A DNA stretch of 17,873 nt from assembly GCA_003155175.1 (NCBI GenBank), contig PMFP01000069.1, positions 5,639 through 23,511 of the forward strand, written 5' to 3'. The notes below the pieces were generated by a model. The model had not been told where the DNA came from, made no database searches, and worked only from the letters and a program-made list of their open reading frames with translations. The first letter of the stretch is position 1; every line of letters begins with the position of its first letter. The position numbers and the translations under genes are program-made. Shown here in pieces: positions 1 through 8,024 of the stretch. This stretch comes from Vulcanimicrobiota bacterium. GTDB taxonomy: Bacteria; Vulcanimicrobiota; Vulcanimicrobiia; Vulcanimicrobiales; Vulcanimicrobiaceae.

Positions 1-449
1 ATCTGCCGCGTATCGGTCAGCCCGATGTGGCGCCACGTGTGCCCGCCGTCGTCGGACCGGTACATGCCGTTGCCGTACGCGATATCCGACCGCATGTCGG
101 CTTCGCCGGATCCGACGTAGAGAATCTTCGGATTGCTGGGCGCGACCGCGATCGAACCGATGGACGCGATCTCCTGTGCGTCGAAAATCGGCGTCCACGT
201 GCGCCCCGCGTTCTCGCTCTCCCAGACGCCGCCGTCAACCGCCCCGAAATAAAAGTGCTCGGGTTGGCCCGGAACGCCGGTGACGGCTAGCGCGCGTCCG
301 CCGCGAAACGGACCCGCGAGGCGCCAGGAAAGATTCCCGAACGAAGCGGGATCGGCGTGGGAGCCGGGACTCGATTCGGCGGCGGCCCGAACCATCGTGC
401 CGCCGCCGAGAAATGCCAATGCGAGTGCGAACGAGAGCAAACGTTTCAT
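1..449 (-). CDS. Exported BNR/sortilin-like beta-propeller protein, N-terminal part only (cut by window edge)
   Basis: The reading frame is open from an ATG at 449 to the left edge, giving 149 codons without a stop, so the 3' end is missing. It begins with a signal peptide (MKRLLSFALALAFLGGG, then an Ala-rich stretch ending near residue 24). The mature part opens with WRLAGPFRGGRA and then shows propeller-blade signatures: DGGVWESENAGRTWTPIFD, SIAVAPSNPKILYVGSGE and MYRSDDGGHTWRHIG. These S/N-x-D/N-x-G-x-T-W Asp-box repeats are typical of the large exported VPS10/sortilin-like 'glycosyl hydrolase' proteins, often about 1000 residues, many of unproven activity. An AAAAGG ribosome-binding site overlaps the stop of the preceding TPM gene 13 bases upstream, so the two are probably cotranscribed. 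No enzymatic role can be assigned from this fragment. Confidence 0.8.
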   Translation of the reverse strand, partial: MKRLLSFALALAFLGGGTMVRAAAESSPGSHADPASFGNLSWRLAGPFRGGRALAVTGVPGQPEHFYFGAVDGGVWESENAGRTWTPIFDAQEIASIGSIAVAPSNPKILYVGSGEADMRSDIAYGNGMYRSDDGGHTWRHIGLTDTRQ

Positions 450-462
450 CAACGTTTGCCTT

Positions 463-1488
463 TTACCAGCCGCCTCCGGAATCGCCTCCGCCGCCACCGT
501 CGCCGCCGCCGAATCCGCCGCCGCTATCGCCGAATCCACCGCCGCCCCAGCCACCCGAGCTCGCACCGCCCAAGTCGCTCTGGCCCGCGTCGCTTCCCCA
601 GCCGCCCGCGTCGGGGGTGGTGCCGGGAACGCCTCCGCCGGACGTATCCACGTACGGGCCGCCGTCGCCGCCGCGGTTGCCGCGATTTCCAAAGAGCTCG
701 TTGCCCAGAAACGCGCCGCCGAGACCACCGAGCATACCGCTCCAAAATCCGCCGCCGCCGTATCCCGAACCCCAGCCGCCCTGCATCGGCATACCGCCTT
801 GCTGCATCGGCATTCCGCCCGGCTGCAGCGGCACGCCGCCGGTTTGCATCGGCATGCCGGGCCGCGGTCCGCTGACGGCTCGAATGACCATGCGAAGAAC
901 TAAGAACCCAACCACCGCGATGAGGATCCAGAAAAACAGCCCGTGCGAGCGTCCGCGCGCGGGAGGTTGCGTCGCGATCTGCGCGCTTTGCGCGGGAAGA
1001 GCGTTCGCGGCGGCGTGCGAGGGGAGGCTCTGCGCGTGCGACCGGTAGATTCCCAGCACGCCGTCGACCGCGGACGTGATGCCCGCGTCGAAGTCCTCGG
1101 CTTTGAATTGAGCCTCCATGCTCTGCCGGATCGGAGCGAGCGTGTCGGGGCCGAACCATCCGGCTTGTACGCCGGCGCGGTCGGGCACGATGACGTCGCG
1201 CCGGTCGTCCTTGGCGATGAAGATCAGCACGCCGTTGACGTTCTGCTGCGCGAACGTTTGCTGCGCGGCGTCTTCCAGCGTGCTGCCGTTCAGCGACGGA
1301 ACGGTCACGACCACGACTTGCTTTCCGGTGTCCGTGTTGAAGGCCGTGAGGCGCTGCTCGATCTGCGCGACCGTGCCGGCCGAAAACATGCCGGCGCCGT
1401 CCTGAACGAAGCTCTGCGCCAGGGCCGCACCGGCGGTGGCGGCCAGGGAGATCGAGGCTAAGGCGAGGACTGCGATTCGACGTCTCAT
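463..1488 (-). CDS. TPM-domain (YgcG-like) membrane protein with Gly-rich tail
   Basis: 341 residues. Residues 1-25 form a signal peptide ending ALA-Q. Residues 27-155 form a TPM domain, with the early D-G-A-G-M-F motif, the Q-V-V-V-V-T-V strand, NGVLIFIAKDDR and a C-terminal helix with DFDAGITSAVDGVLGIY. A single membrane helix follows at about 183-205 (LFFWILIAVVGFLVLRMVI). The rest is low complexity: GMPMQ-type repeats at 211-237, a small hydrophobic Gly patch at 246-267 and a Gly/Ser/Asp tail ending GGGW. TPM proteins of this layout are envelope proteins. Some TPM members have been linked to phosphatase activity or photosystem repair, but the bacterial YgcG type is poorly understood. The likely topology is TPM domain outside and tail inside. 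It is first in an apparent operon with the beta-propeller gene. Confidence 0.85.
   Translation of the reverse strand: MRRRIAVLALASISLAATAGAALAQSFVQDGAGMFSAGTVAQIEQRLTAFNTDTGKQVVVVTVPSLNGSTLEDAAQQTFAQQNVNGVLIFIAKDDRRDVIVPDRAGVQAGWFGPDTLAPIRQSMEAQFKAEDFDAGITSAVDGVLGIYRSHAQSLPSHAAANALPAQSAQIATQPPARGRSHGLFFWILIAVVGFLVLRMVIRAVSGPRPGMPMQTGGVPLQPGGMPMQQGGMPMQGGWGSGYGGGGFWSGMLGGLGGAFLGNELFGNRGNRGGDGGPYVDTSGGGVPGTTPDAGGWGSDAGQSDLGGASSGGWGGGGFGDSGGGFGGGDGGGGGDSGGGW
781..859 (-). repeat. 21-bp in-frame tandem repeat in the TPM gene
   Basis: Nearly four copies of a 21-base unit (781-801, 802-822, 823-843, 844-859) with the core ctgcatcggcat.ccgcc. On the coding strand they give the repeated heptapeptide built on GGMPMQ in the tail after the membrane helix. 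The unit length is a multiple of three, so copy-number change would keep the frame. Confidence 0.8.
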
Positions 1489-1631
1489 CGTGTGATGTGG
1501 CTCCTTCGGGTGGATACTATCGGCCGCCCGGCGGCGATGTTTCGTTGTGCGCGCCTCACAAGCCCGGCGCCCCGACCTTGTTGGTCCCGTCCATAGGATT
1601 AGCGGGGCTTCGTGCTGAGAACTTAGGTCGG
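1489..1631. promoter_or_regulatory. Divergent intergenic region between the TPM gene and the permease
   Basis: This 143-base gap separates two divergently read genes, so promoters for both should lie here. An in-frame GTG at 1497 would extend the permease, but the added 45 residues are Pro/Gly-rich and unlike a permease N-terminus, so I treat it as non-coding. The only symmetric site I see is TTGTG-7-CACAA at 1545-1561. No convincing -35/-10 pair could be fixed by eye. Confidence 0.4.
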
Positions 1632-2978
1632 ATGGACGACCGCGAACACCTCCAGTCGGGCTCCCTTTCGTTTATCGAGGTCCTGGCTACGTCGATCGCG
1701 CTGATCGGGCCCAGCATGACGCCGGTCCTCATCGCTCCCAATATGTTTGCCGCCGCCGGTAACGCCACATGGCTTGCCTATCTGTTCGGCGGCATCATGC
1801 TGGTCTTCGTCGCCCTGAATTTGAACCAATTCACGCGCCGCTCGGCCTCGGCCGGCTCGATGTACCAATACGCGCACGACAATCTCGGCAGCATCTGGGG
1901 CGGCATCGCCGGCTGGAGCCTCCTATGGGCCTACACGTTCGTGGCCGCCGCGACGCTGGGTGCGATGGGGCTCTTCGTGGATCAGCTGGCATTCCTGACC
2001 TTCGGCGGCCACGTTCCGCCCGCGCTCACGATGATCGCCGTCGCTTTGGTGTGCTGGCAGGCGGCCTACCGCGGCGTTCAAGTCTCCGCCATTCTGATGC
2101 TCGTGCTCGAGGCGGTTTCGGTCTCGATCATTTGCCTGATCGTCGGCCTCGTGCTCTTCAAGCACGGCTTCACGATCGACCGCGCGCAACTGACGCTGCA
2201 CGGCGCCACGCCGTCGGGCATCGGCATCGGCATCGCTTCGGTCGCGGTGTTCAGCCTCGTGGGGTTCGAAAGCGCGAGCGCGTTCGGAGAGGAAGCGAGC
2301 CGGCCGCTGGTGACGATCCCGCGCGCCATCATCTGGAGCGTCGTGCTCGCGAGCGCCTTCTTCATCGTCGCGACGTACGCGGAGATTCTGGCTCTGCACG
2401 GATCTCCCAAATCGCTCGATCAACTCACCGCGCCGCTGGCGACGATCGCGGAGCTCTACAACGTTCCCTTCTTGCGCATCCCGATTACCGCCGGCGCGTT
2501 CTTCAGCGCGTTTTCGGTCACGCTGGCCTGCGTGACGACGGCCTCGCGCGTCGCGCTCGCGATGGGAAGGTCGAACGCGATCCCCGCGGCGTTCGCCCGC
2601 ATCGAGCCGACCCACGAGACGCCGCACGTGGGCGCGACGGTCTTTACGGCGGTCTCGCTCGCGGTAGCGCTGGCCGGCGCGCTCGTCTTCAAGTTGCAGC
2701 CGAACGACGTCTTTAACGATGCGGGGGACCTCAGCTCGTGCGGCTTCATCGCCATCTACGCGCTCGTAGCCGTAGCGGCGCCGATCTTCGTGCGTAAGCT
2801 CGGAACGCTTCGCGCCGCCGACGTTGCGATCGCGGTCGTCGCGGTCCTCTTCTTGCTCGCGCCGACGGTGACGCTGTTCTATCCCGCGCCGGCGTTTCCG
2901 ACGAACTGGTTTCCGTACGCGTTCGTGGCGTACATCCTGTGCGCGTGGCTCTACACGCGTTCGCGCGTGACGCGGTAG
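1632..2978 (+). CDS. APC-superfamily amino acid/amine permease
   Basis: 448 residues from the ATG at 1632. The upstream GTG at 1497 would add an atypical leader. About twelve hydrophobic segments fill the length. The first carries the APC-type broken helix SIALIGPSMTP at residues 21-31. The Q/R-rich loop and ASAGSMYQYAHDNLG follow at 72-86. FSLVGFESASAFGEEA then RPLVTIPRAI at 207-233 is the TM6 region and following loop typical of amino acid permeases. Family membership predicts uptake of an amino acid or amine at the inner membrane by cation coupling or exchange; the substrate cannot be read from sequence. The gene sits 5 bases before a GntR regulator and faces an aminotransferase-dehydrogenase pair, so it probably imports the substrate of that pair. 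Confidence 0.85.
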   Translation: MDDREHLQSGSLSFIEVLATSIALIGPSMTPVLIAPNMFAAAGNATWLAYLFGGIMLVFVALNLNQFTRRSASAGSMYQYAHDNLGSIWGGIAGWSLLWAYTFVAAATLGAMGLFVDQLAFLTFGGHVPPALTMIAVALVCWQAAYRGVQVSAILMLVLEAVSVSIICLIVGLVLFKHGFTIDRAQLTLHGATPSGIGIGIASVAVFSLVGFESASAFGEEASRPLVTIPRAIIWSVVLASAFFIVATYAEILALHGSPKSLDQLTAPLATIAELYNVPFLRIPITAGAFFSAFSVTLACVTTASRVALAMGRSNAIPAAFARIEPTHETPHVGATVFTAVSLAVALAGALVFKLQPNDVFNDAGDLSSCGFIAIYALVAVAAPIFVRKLGTLRAADVAIAVVAVLFLLAPTVTLFYPAPAFPTNWFPYAFVAYILCAWLYTRSRVTR

Positions 2979-2983
2979 CGAAC

Positions 2984-3632
2984 GTGCCGAAAAAAAATAC
3001 GGCCGCGCGATCTTCGACGACCGATCGCGTCGCGGACTCGCTCCGGACCCGCATCGCCGACGGCGATCTCGCGCCCGGACAGCGCATCATCGAGCTGGAC
3101 GTATCGCGCGACCTAGGCGTGAGCCGAAGCCCGATCCGCGAGGCGCTGCTGCGTTTGGTCGAAGAGGGCTTGGTGACGATCCTTCCCTATCGCGGCGCCG
3201 TCGTGGCGCCGCTGCTGCGCGAACGTTTGCAGGAGCTGCTCGAGTTTCGCTTGGTGCTGGAGCGTTTTGCGGTCGAGCGGATGATCGAGCGCGCCGAGGA
3301 TCTCACGATTGCGAACGTGCGCGAACGCGCGCGAGCGATCGGCAGCGCCGTACTCTCGGGGAATCTCAACGACGCCGTCGAGGCCGACCTCGAGACGCAT
3401 CGCGCCATCATCGCCTCGTCGGGAAACGAGCTGGTCGCGAAAGCCTACGAAGGGCTGCTCGCGCAGTTCCGGCGCTACATCCGCCTCACGAGCTCGCACT
3501 ACGAGCGCGTCGGCGATTTAGCCGACGAACACGAGGCGATTCTCGAAGCCGTTTCTAAGCGCGACGTCGCGACGGCCCGTGCGTTGATGGACGCGCACAT
3601 CACGCACGGCTTTGCCGAATTGCTCGCTCAGG

Positions 3633-3652
<20 letters not shown>
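2984..3652 (+). CDS. GntR-family transcriptional regulator, FCD subfamily
   Basis: 222 residues from a GTG at 2984, five bases after the permease stop. A start at 2939 would overlap the permease by 40 bases and add a non-conserved leader. Residues 12-75 form the winged helix: DRVADSLRTRIADGDLAPGQ, then LGVSRSPIREALLRLVEEGLV and the wing LPYRGAVV. Residues 84-215 form the all-helical FCD ligand domain. It keeps the metal/ligand set D135, H139 (DLETH), H183 (DEHEAI) and H205 (DAHI). FadR/FCD regulators usually sense an organic or amino acid and repress nearby catabolic genes. Position between the permease and the opposing aminotransferase-mmsA pair, plus a palindrome before that pair, suggests it controls this module. 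Its last 20 bases overlap the 3' end of the opposing mmsA. Confidence 0.88.
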
Positions 3653-5038
<1,386 letters not shown>

Positions 5039-5042
<4 letters not shown>

Positions 5043-6358
5043 GCGAGCTCCCCCAGTCCCTCGTCGAGAATCGCGGCCGCTTGCGCGATCTCGGCGTCGG
5101 TGATGACGAGCGGGGGCGCGACGACGATGACGTTGTAGCGGCCGAACACGTAGAGCCCCCGCTTGAGGAGATCCGCGGTGAAGGCGCCGAGGGTTTTCGA
5201 CCCCTGCCACGGCACCAGCGGTTCGCGCGTCTCGCGGTCGCCGACCAGTTCGATGCCGAAGAACGCGCCAGTCCCGCGCACCTCGCCGATGCAGGCGTGC
5301 TTCTGCGCGAGCGCTCCGAGATGGGCGCGCAGCGACGCTTCGACGCCGGCGACGCGTTCGAAGATGCCGTCGCGCTCGTAGGCTTGCAGCGCCGCAACGC
5401 CGGCGGCCATCGCGAGCGGATGTCCGCTAAACGTGTGTCCGCACGGCAGAGGGTGCGCGTCGAAATACGATGCGAGCTCCTCGCGGAGCGCGACGCCGCC
5501 GAGCGGGACGTACGCGGACGTCACGCCTTTGGCAAAGGTGATCGCGTCGGGCACCACGCCGAAGCGCTGCGCGGCAAAGGCTTTGCCGGTGCGCCCGAAG
5601 CCCGTCATGACCTCGTCGAAGACCAGCAGGATGCCGTACCGGTCGCAGAGCGCGCGAAGACCTTGCAGATAGCCGTCGGGATAGACGATCACGCCGTTCG
5701 AACCGACGACCGGTTCGACGAGCAGCGCGGCGATGCGGTCGCCGCCTTCGTAAACGACGATGTCTTCCAGATGCGCGAGCGCCCGCTCGACTTCAACTTT
5801 CGGATCGCGCGTGTGGAACGGGCTGCGGTACGGAAACGGTGCGAAGAAACGCACGACGCCCGGAATGCCGGGTTCGTTGGGCCAGCGCCGGTTCTCGCCG
5901 GTGAGCGTTCCCGCGCCGGGGGCCGAACCGTGAAACGAGCGGTACGCGGTGAGCACTTTGTGCCGCCCCGTGATGGTGCGCGCCATCTTGATCGCGTCTT
6001 CGTTCGCTTCGCCGCCGCCGGTCGTGAAGAAGACGCGGCCGCGCCCTTCCCAAGGCGCGAGCTGCACGATCGCTTCGGCGAGTTCCGCGCGGCGATCGTT
6101 GGCCATGCTCGGCGGTCCGAACGTCAGCCGGCTTGCTTGCTCGCCGATCGCTTGCGCGAGCGCGGGATGCCCGTGGCCCAGGTTGACGGCCACTAGGCCG
6201 GCGGAGAAGTCGAGAAAATCGTTACCGTCGGCATCGAACAAGCGGCAGCCCTCACCCCGCACGATGACCGGAAGATTGGCATTGCCCTGCAGCGACCAGG
6301 GCGTAAGCACGTAGCGTGCGTGCAGCTCGGCATACGGCCGTCCGACAAGCGTTTCCAT
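5039..6358 (-). CDS. Class III PLP aminotransferase, omega-amino acid (beta-alanine/taurine:pyruvate-like)
   Basis: 439 residues, fold-type I class III transaminase. Visible are TPWSLQG (19-25), the cofactor site TTGGGEANEDAIKMAR (112-127), SFHGS, EPVVGSNGVIVYPDGYLQ (215-232), VFDEVMTGFGRTGK (D248-E249) and the PLP lysine K277 in FAKGVTSAYVPLGG. The WSLQG opening, RRWPNEPGIPG and the AKGVTSxYVP block resemble the taurine/beta-alanine:pyruvate branch rather than GABA or ornithine enzymes. By family it should move an omega-amino group to pyruvate and give a semialdehyde. The next gene, overlapping by four bases, consumes (methyl)malonate semialdehyde, so beta-alanine or 3-aminoisobutyrate is the best guess. 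Exact substrate is inference. A palindromic candidate operator lies 17 bases before its ATG. Confidence 0.85.
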
Positions 6359-6365
6359 CCCGGAT

Positions 6366-6371
6366 AAATTA
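6366..6371 (-). promoter_or_regulatory. Candidate -10 element (TAATTT) for the aminotransferase-mmsA operon
   Basis: Read on the minus strand, TAATTT lies 7 bases before the ATG at 6358. It fits the TAnnnT -10 pattern and would put the transcription start at or next to the ATG, i.e. a leaderless message. The absence of a good ribosome-binding site before this ATG agrees. No clear -35 is seen. This is inference from spacing. Confidence 0.35.
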
Positions 6372-6375
6372 CAAG

Positions 6376-6387
6376 ATTGTCGACAAT
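6376..6387. promoter_or_regulatory. Candidate GntR/FCD operator palindrome
   Basis: ATTGTCGACAAT is a perfect 12-base palindrome whose core TTGTCGACAA matches the GntR-family operator pattern NyGTM-(N0-1)-KACNy. A further ACAA half-site at 6371-6374 makes a second inverted pair with the same TTGT (ACAAgaTTGT). It lies just upstream of the candidate -10, where a bound protein would block RNA polymerase. The likely binder is the FCD regulator encoded at 2984-3652. Confidence 0.5.
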
Positions 6388-6398
6388 TAGCCTGCGTA

Positions 6399-6429
6399 CT
6401 CGCCGCCCGCCGGCCTAGTGTGCGGCGAG
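6399..6429 (-). terminator. 8-bp perfect inverted repeat across the end of the small membrane gene
   Basis: CTCGCCGC (6399-6406) and GCGGCGAG (6422-6429) form a perfect stem with a 15-base loop that contains the stop codon of the 49-residue gene. It sits at the end of the tsaE-rsfS operon and could slow or end transcription. No T-run follows it on the minus strand, so it is not a classic intrinsic terminator. Confidence 0.3.
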
Positions 6430-6564
6430 GCTCGAGCTTACGACGATGAGGCCGCCGACGACGCTGAAGGCGAAGACGAAGAGGAAGGCCCAGATGAAGA
6501 AGTTCCTCCAGAATCGCCTTCGTTTTCGGGCGCTGCGCGTGTGATGCGTGGGTTTGGGGCGCAC
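6415..6564 (-). CDS. Small single-pass membrane protein coupled to rsfS
   Basis: 49 residues from a GTG at 6564 that shares one base with the rsfS stop (TAGTG). An AAGGCGGAG ribosome-binding site lies a few bases upstream, inside the end of rsfS, and supports this start over the ATG at 6609. The protein has a strongly basic N-terminus (RPKPTHHTRSARKRRRFWRN) and one membrane helix (FFIWAFLFVFAFSVVGGLIVV), then ends SSSLAAH. The layout predicts the N-terminus inside the cell. It resembles only the membrane-anchor segment of larger envelope enzymes (PBP or LytR-CpsA-Psr type). No such domain follows in frame after the stop. Function unknown. Confidence 0.6.
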   Translation of the reverse strand: MRPKPTHHTRSARKRRRFWRNFFIWAFLFVFAFSVVGGLIVVSSSLAAH

Positions 6565-6911
6565 TACGCTCCGCCTTGAACCTGCTGGCGTTTGGCCAGT
6601 TCGCTCCAAAGGCGTTCGAGATTATAAAACTCGCGTTGCTCGGGTGTGAAGACGTGTACGATGACGGTGCCGAGGTCGATCAGAATCCAGCTCCCGTCGG
6701 CGTAGCCTTCGACGCGCGCGATGGCGCCGCCGCCGGCTTTCACGGCCTCTTCGATTGCGTCGGCGATGGCGCGGGTTTGTATCTTGGAGCGGCCCGTGAC
6801 GATCACGAACGTGTCGGCGAGAATCGTCCGTTCGCTCACGTCGATCGCGATTAGGTCCTCGCCTTTCTTCTCGAGCGCGGCTTCGCGCACGACGTTAATA
6901 AGTTCCGGCAG
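6564..6911 (-). CDS. rsfS: Ribosomal silencing factor RsfS
   Basis: 115 residues, the family's normal length. RsfS binds ribosomal protein uL14 on the large subunit and blocks subunit joining when nutrients are short. Conserved blocks are KKGEDLIAIDV (15-25), ILADTFVIVTGRS (30-42), AIADAIEEAVK, then EGYADGSWILIDLGTVIVHVF (68-88) and REFYNLERLW (93-102). The best start is a CTG at 6911, because a full AAGGAGG sits 6 bases upstream (6918-6924) and the family's first helix (PELINVVREAALEKK) is then retained. A GTG at 6890 would remove part of that helix and lacks a good ribosome-binding site. The gene begins inside the end of yqeK. The usual neighbour nadD is absent here. Confidence 0.92.
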   Translation of the reverse strand: MPELINVVREAALEKKGEDLIAIDVSERTILADTFVIVTGRSKIQTRAIADAIEEAVKAGGGAIARVEGYADGSWILIDLGTVIVHVFTPEQREFYNLERLWSELAKRQQVQGGA

Positions 6912-7488
6912 TCTGTGCCTCCTTGGGTGAAAGCGCGAAAGCGCGCACGGCGGCCGCGGTCTGCGGCGCGACGTCGCCTCCCTTCCGAGCGTAGTGATCG
7001 AGCGACGCCGCGAGCGTGCGGCGCATCGCTTCGTCGAGATCCCGGCATGCCAGTTCCCACAGGCCGGCGCGTTCGGGATAATCGCGTCCCGGTTCGAGCG
7101 CGTCCGCCAGATAGACCGCGCAATCGAGCGCACTCATCTCGGCGTCGCCCAGCGTATGTTTGGCGATCGCCGCGAGCACCGCGGCGTCCTTGACGCCGAA
7201 TCGTTCCCTGGCGATCTCGGCCCCCAGCCTCGCGTGCAGCACGACCGGATTCTTCCGCTCGAACTCGTTCACGCTCAGCCCGCGGATGCCGCATTCTTCG
7301 AGCAATCGCTCCCCGGAATATAGCCGCGCCAGGTCGTGCAGCATGCCCGCCAGGCGCGCGCGCGTGGTGTCGAGGCCGTGATGCTGCGCGAGCAGTTCGG
7401 CGCAACGTGCGACGCGCACGCTGTGCGCGTACCGGCGATGCTGATTCAGCTGCGCGCGAACGCCGCGCGCGAGTGCGGTGAAGGTCAG
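6895..7488 (-). CDS. yqeK: HD-domain Ap4A hydrolase, YqeK family
   Basis: 197 residues if started at the CTG at 7488, close to the YqeK norm. These metal-dependent HD phosphohydrolases split diadenosine tetraphosphate symmetrically to two ADP. Ligands visible are H22 (HRRYAHSVRV), H51-D52 (GMLHDLAR), H85 (VLHARLGAEIA), H111 (AIAKHTLGDAEMSALD) and D129 in AVYLADALEPGRDYP, the YqeK signature. The CTG overlaps the rimI stop as CTGA; no good ribosome-binding site precedes it, so the start rests on length and overlap. The only other in-frame option near is a GTG at 7557, which would run 73 bases into rimI. The 3' end overlaps rsfS and carries its ribosome-binding site. Confidence 0.88.
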   Translation of the reverse strand: MTFTALARGVRAQLNQHRRYAHSVRVARCAELLAQHHGLDTTRARLAGMLHDLARLYSGERLLEECGIRGLSVNEFERKNPVVLHARLGAEIARERFGVKDAAVLAAIAKHTLGDAEMSALDCAVYLADALEPGRDYPERAGLWELACRDLDEAMRRTLAASLDHYARKGGDVAPQTAAAVRAFALSPKEAQTAGTY

Positions 7489-8024
7489 CGTTCGAGCGAC
7501 GCGCGGAGCGCCCGCAGACGGTTGCGATAGAGATCGCCGCGCAGGTTCCCGGCCCACATCACGAGCGCGTTCTCGCTGTTGTCGCTGTAGTACGCGCGAC
7601 GGAGATTGACGACGGTGAAGCCGTACTTGCGATACAAGTTCTTCGCGCTGTCGTTCGATTCGCGAACCTCGAGCGTCATCCAAGCCGCACCGAGTTCGAT
7701 CGCTTCGTCGATGAGGTGGCACAGGAGCCGCTCGCCGTATTTTTTGCCGCGATAGTTCGGGTCGACCGCGATCGTCGTGACGTGAGAATCTTCGAGCACG
7801 ACCCAGATGCCGCCGTACGCCACGGTGCGTCCGTCTAAGCGCCCGATGAAGTAATGCGCGACTTTATTGGATCGCAGCTCGGTGTGGAATGCGTCGTTCG
7901 GCCAGGTGGTCGTGAACGAGTCGCGCTCGATCCGCATCACGTCGGCAATGTCGGACGTGGACATCGGAACGATTTCCAGACGTTGAGGTTGCCCGAAGCG
8001 GTTCTCTTCCAGGACGGCTTTCAA
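7485..8024 (-). CDS. rimI: Ribosomal-protein-alanine N-acetyltransferase RimI
   Basis: 179 residues from a TTG at 8024 that overlaps the tsaB stop as TTGA; an ATG at 7964 would give 159 residues but cut the first strand (RLEIVPM). It is a GNAT acetyltransferase that by family acetylates the N-terminal alanine of ribosomal protein bS18. Marks are DVMRIERDSFTTTWP (28-42), the acetyl-CoA pyrophosphate loop VDPNYRGKKYGERLL (87-101), TLEVRESNDSAKNLYRKYGF (117-136) and AYYSDNSENALVMW (144-157), the RimI-type tail. Its place after tsaE and tsaB is a common bacterial arrangement. Confidence 0.9.
   Translation of the reverse strand: MKAVLEENRFGQPQRLEIVPMSTSDIADVMRIERDSFTTTWPNDAFHTELRSNKVAHYFIGRLDGRTVAYGGIWVVLEDSHVTTIAVDPNYRGKKYGERLLCHLIDEAIELGAAWMTLEVRESNDSAKNLYRKYGFTVVNLRRAYYSDNSENALVMWAGNLRGDLYRNRLRALRASLER

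Noticed and set aside
413..1048. Pro-rich open frame on the plus strand opposite the TPM gene
   Set aside because: The proline runs are the antisense of the Gly-rich tail of the TPM protein; no start signal or domain supports it.
1497..1631. N-terminal extension of the permease from GTG 1497
   Set aside because: The added residues are Pro/Gly-rich and soluble, unlike APC permease N-termini, and would consume the whole divergent promoter region. ATG 1632 is a better start.
1626..1641. GGTCG-6-CGACC inverted repeat around the permease start codon as an operator
   Set aside because: Short GC-rich arms of five bases that include coding sequence; likely chance in this composition.
5081..6196. 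371-codon open frame on the plus strand opposite the aminotransferase
   Set aside because: Antisense shadow with Arg/Ala/Val-rich composition and no recognisable motif, ending inside the opposite coding region.
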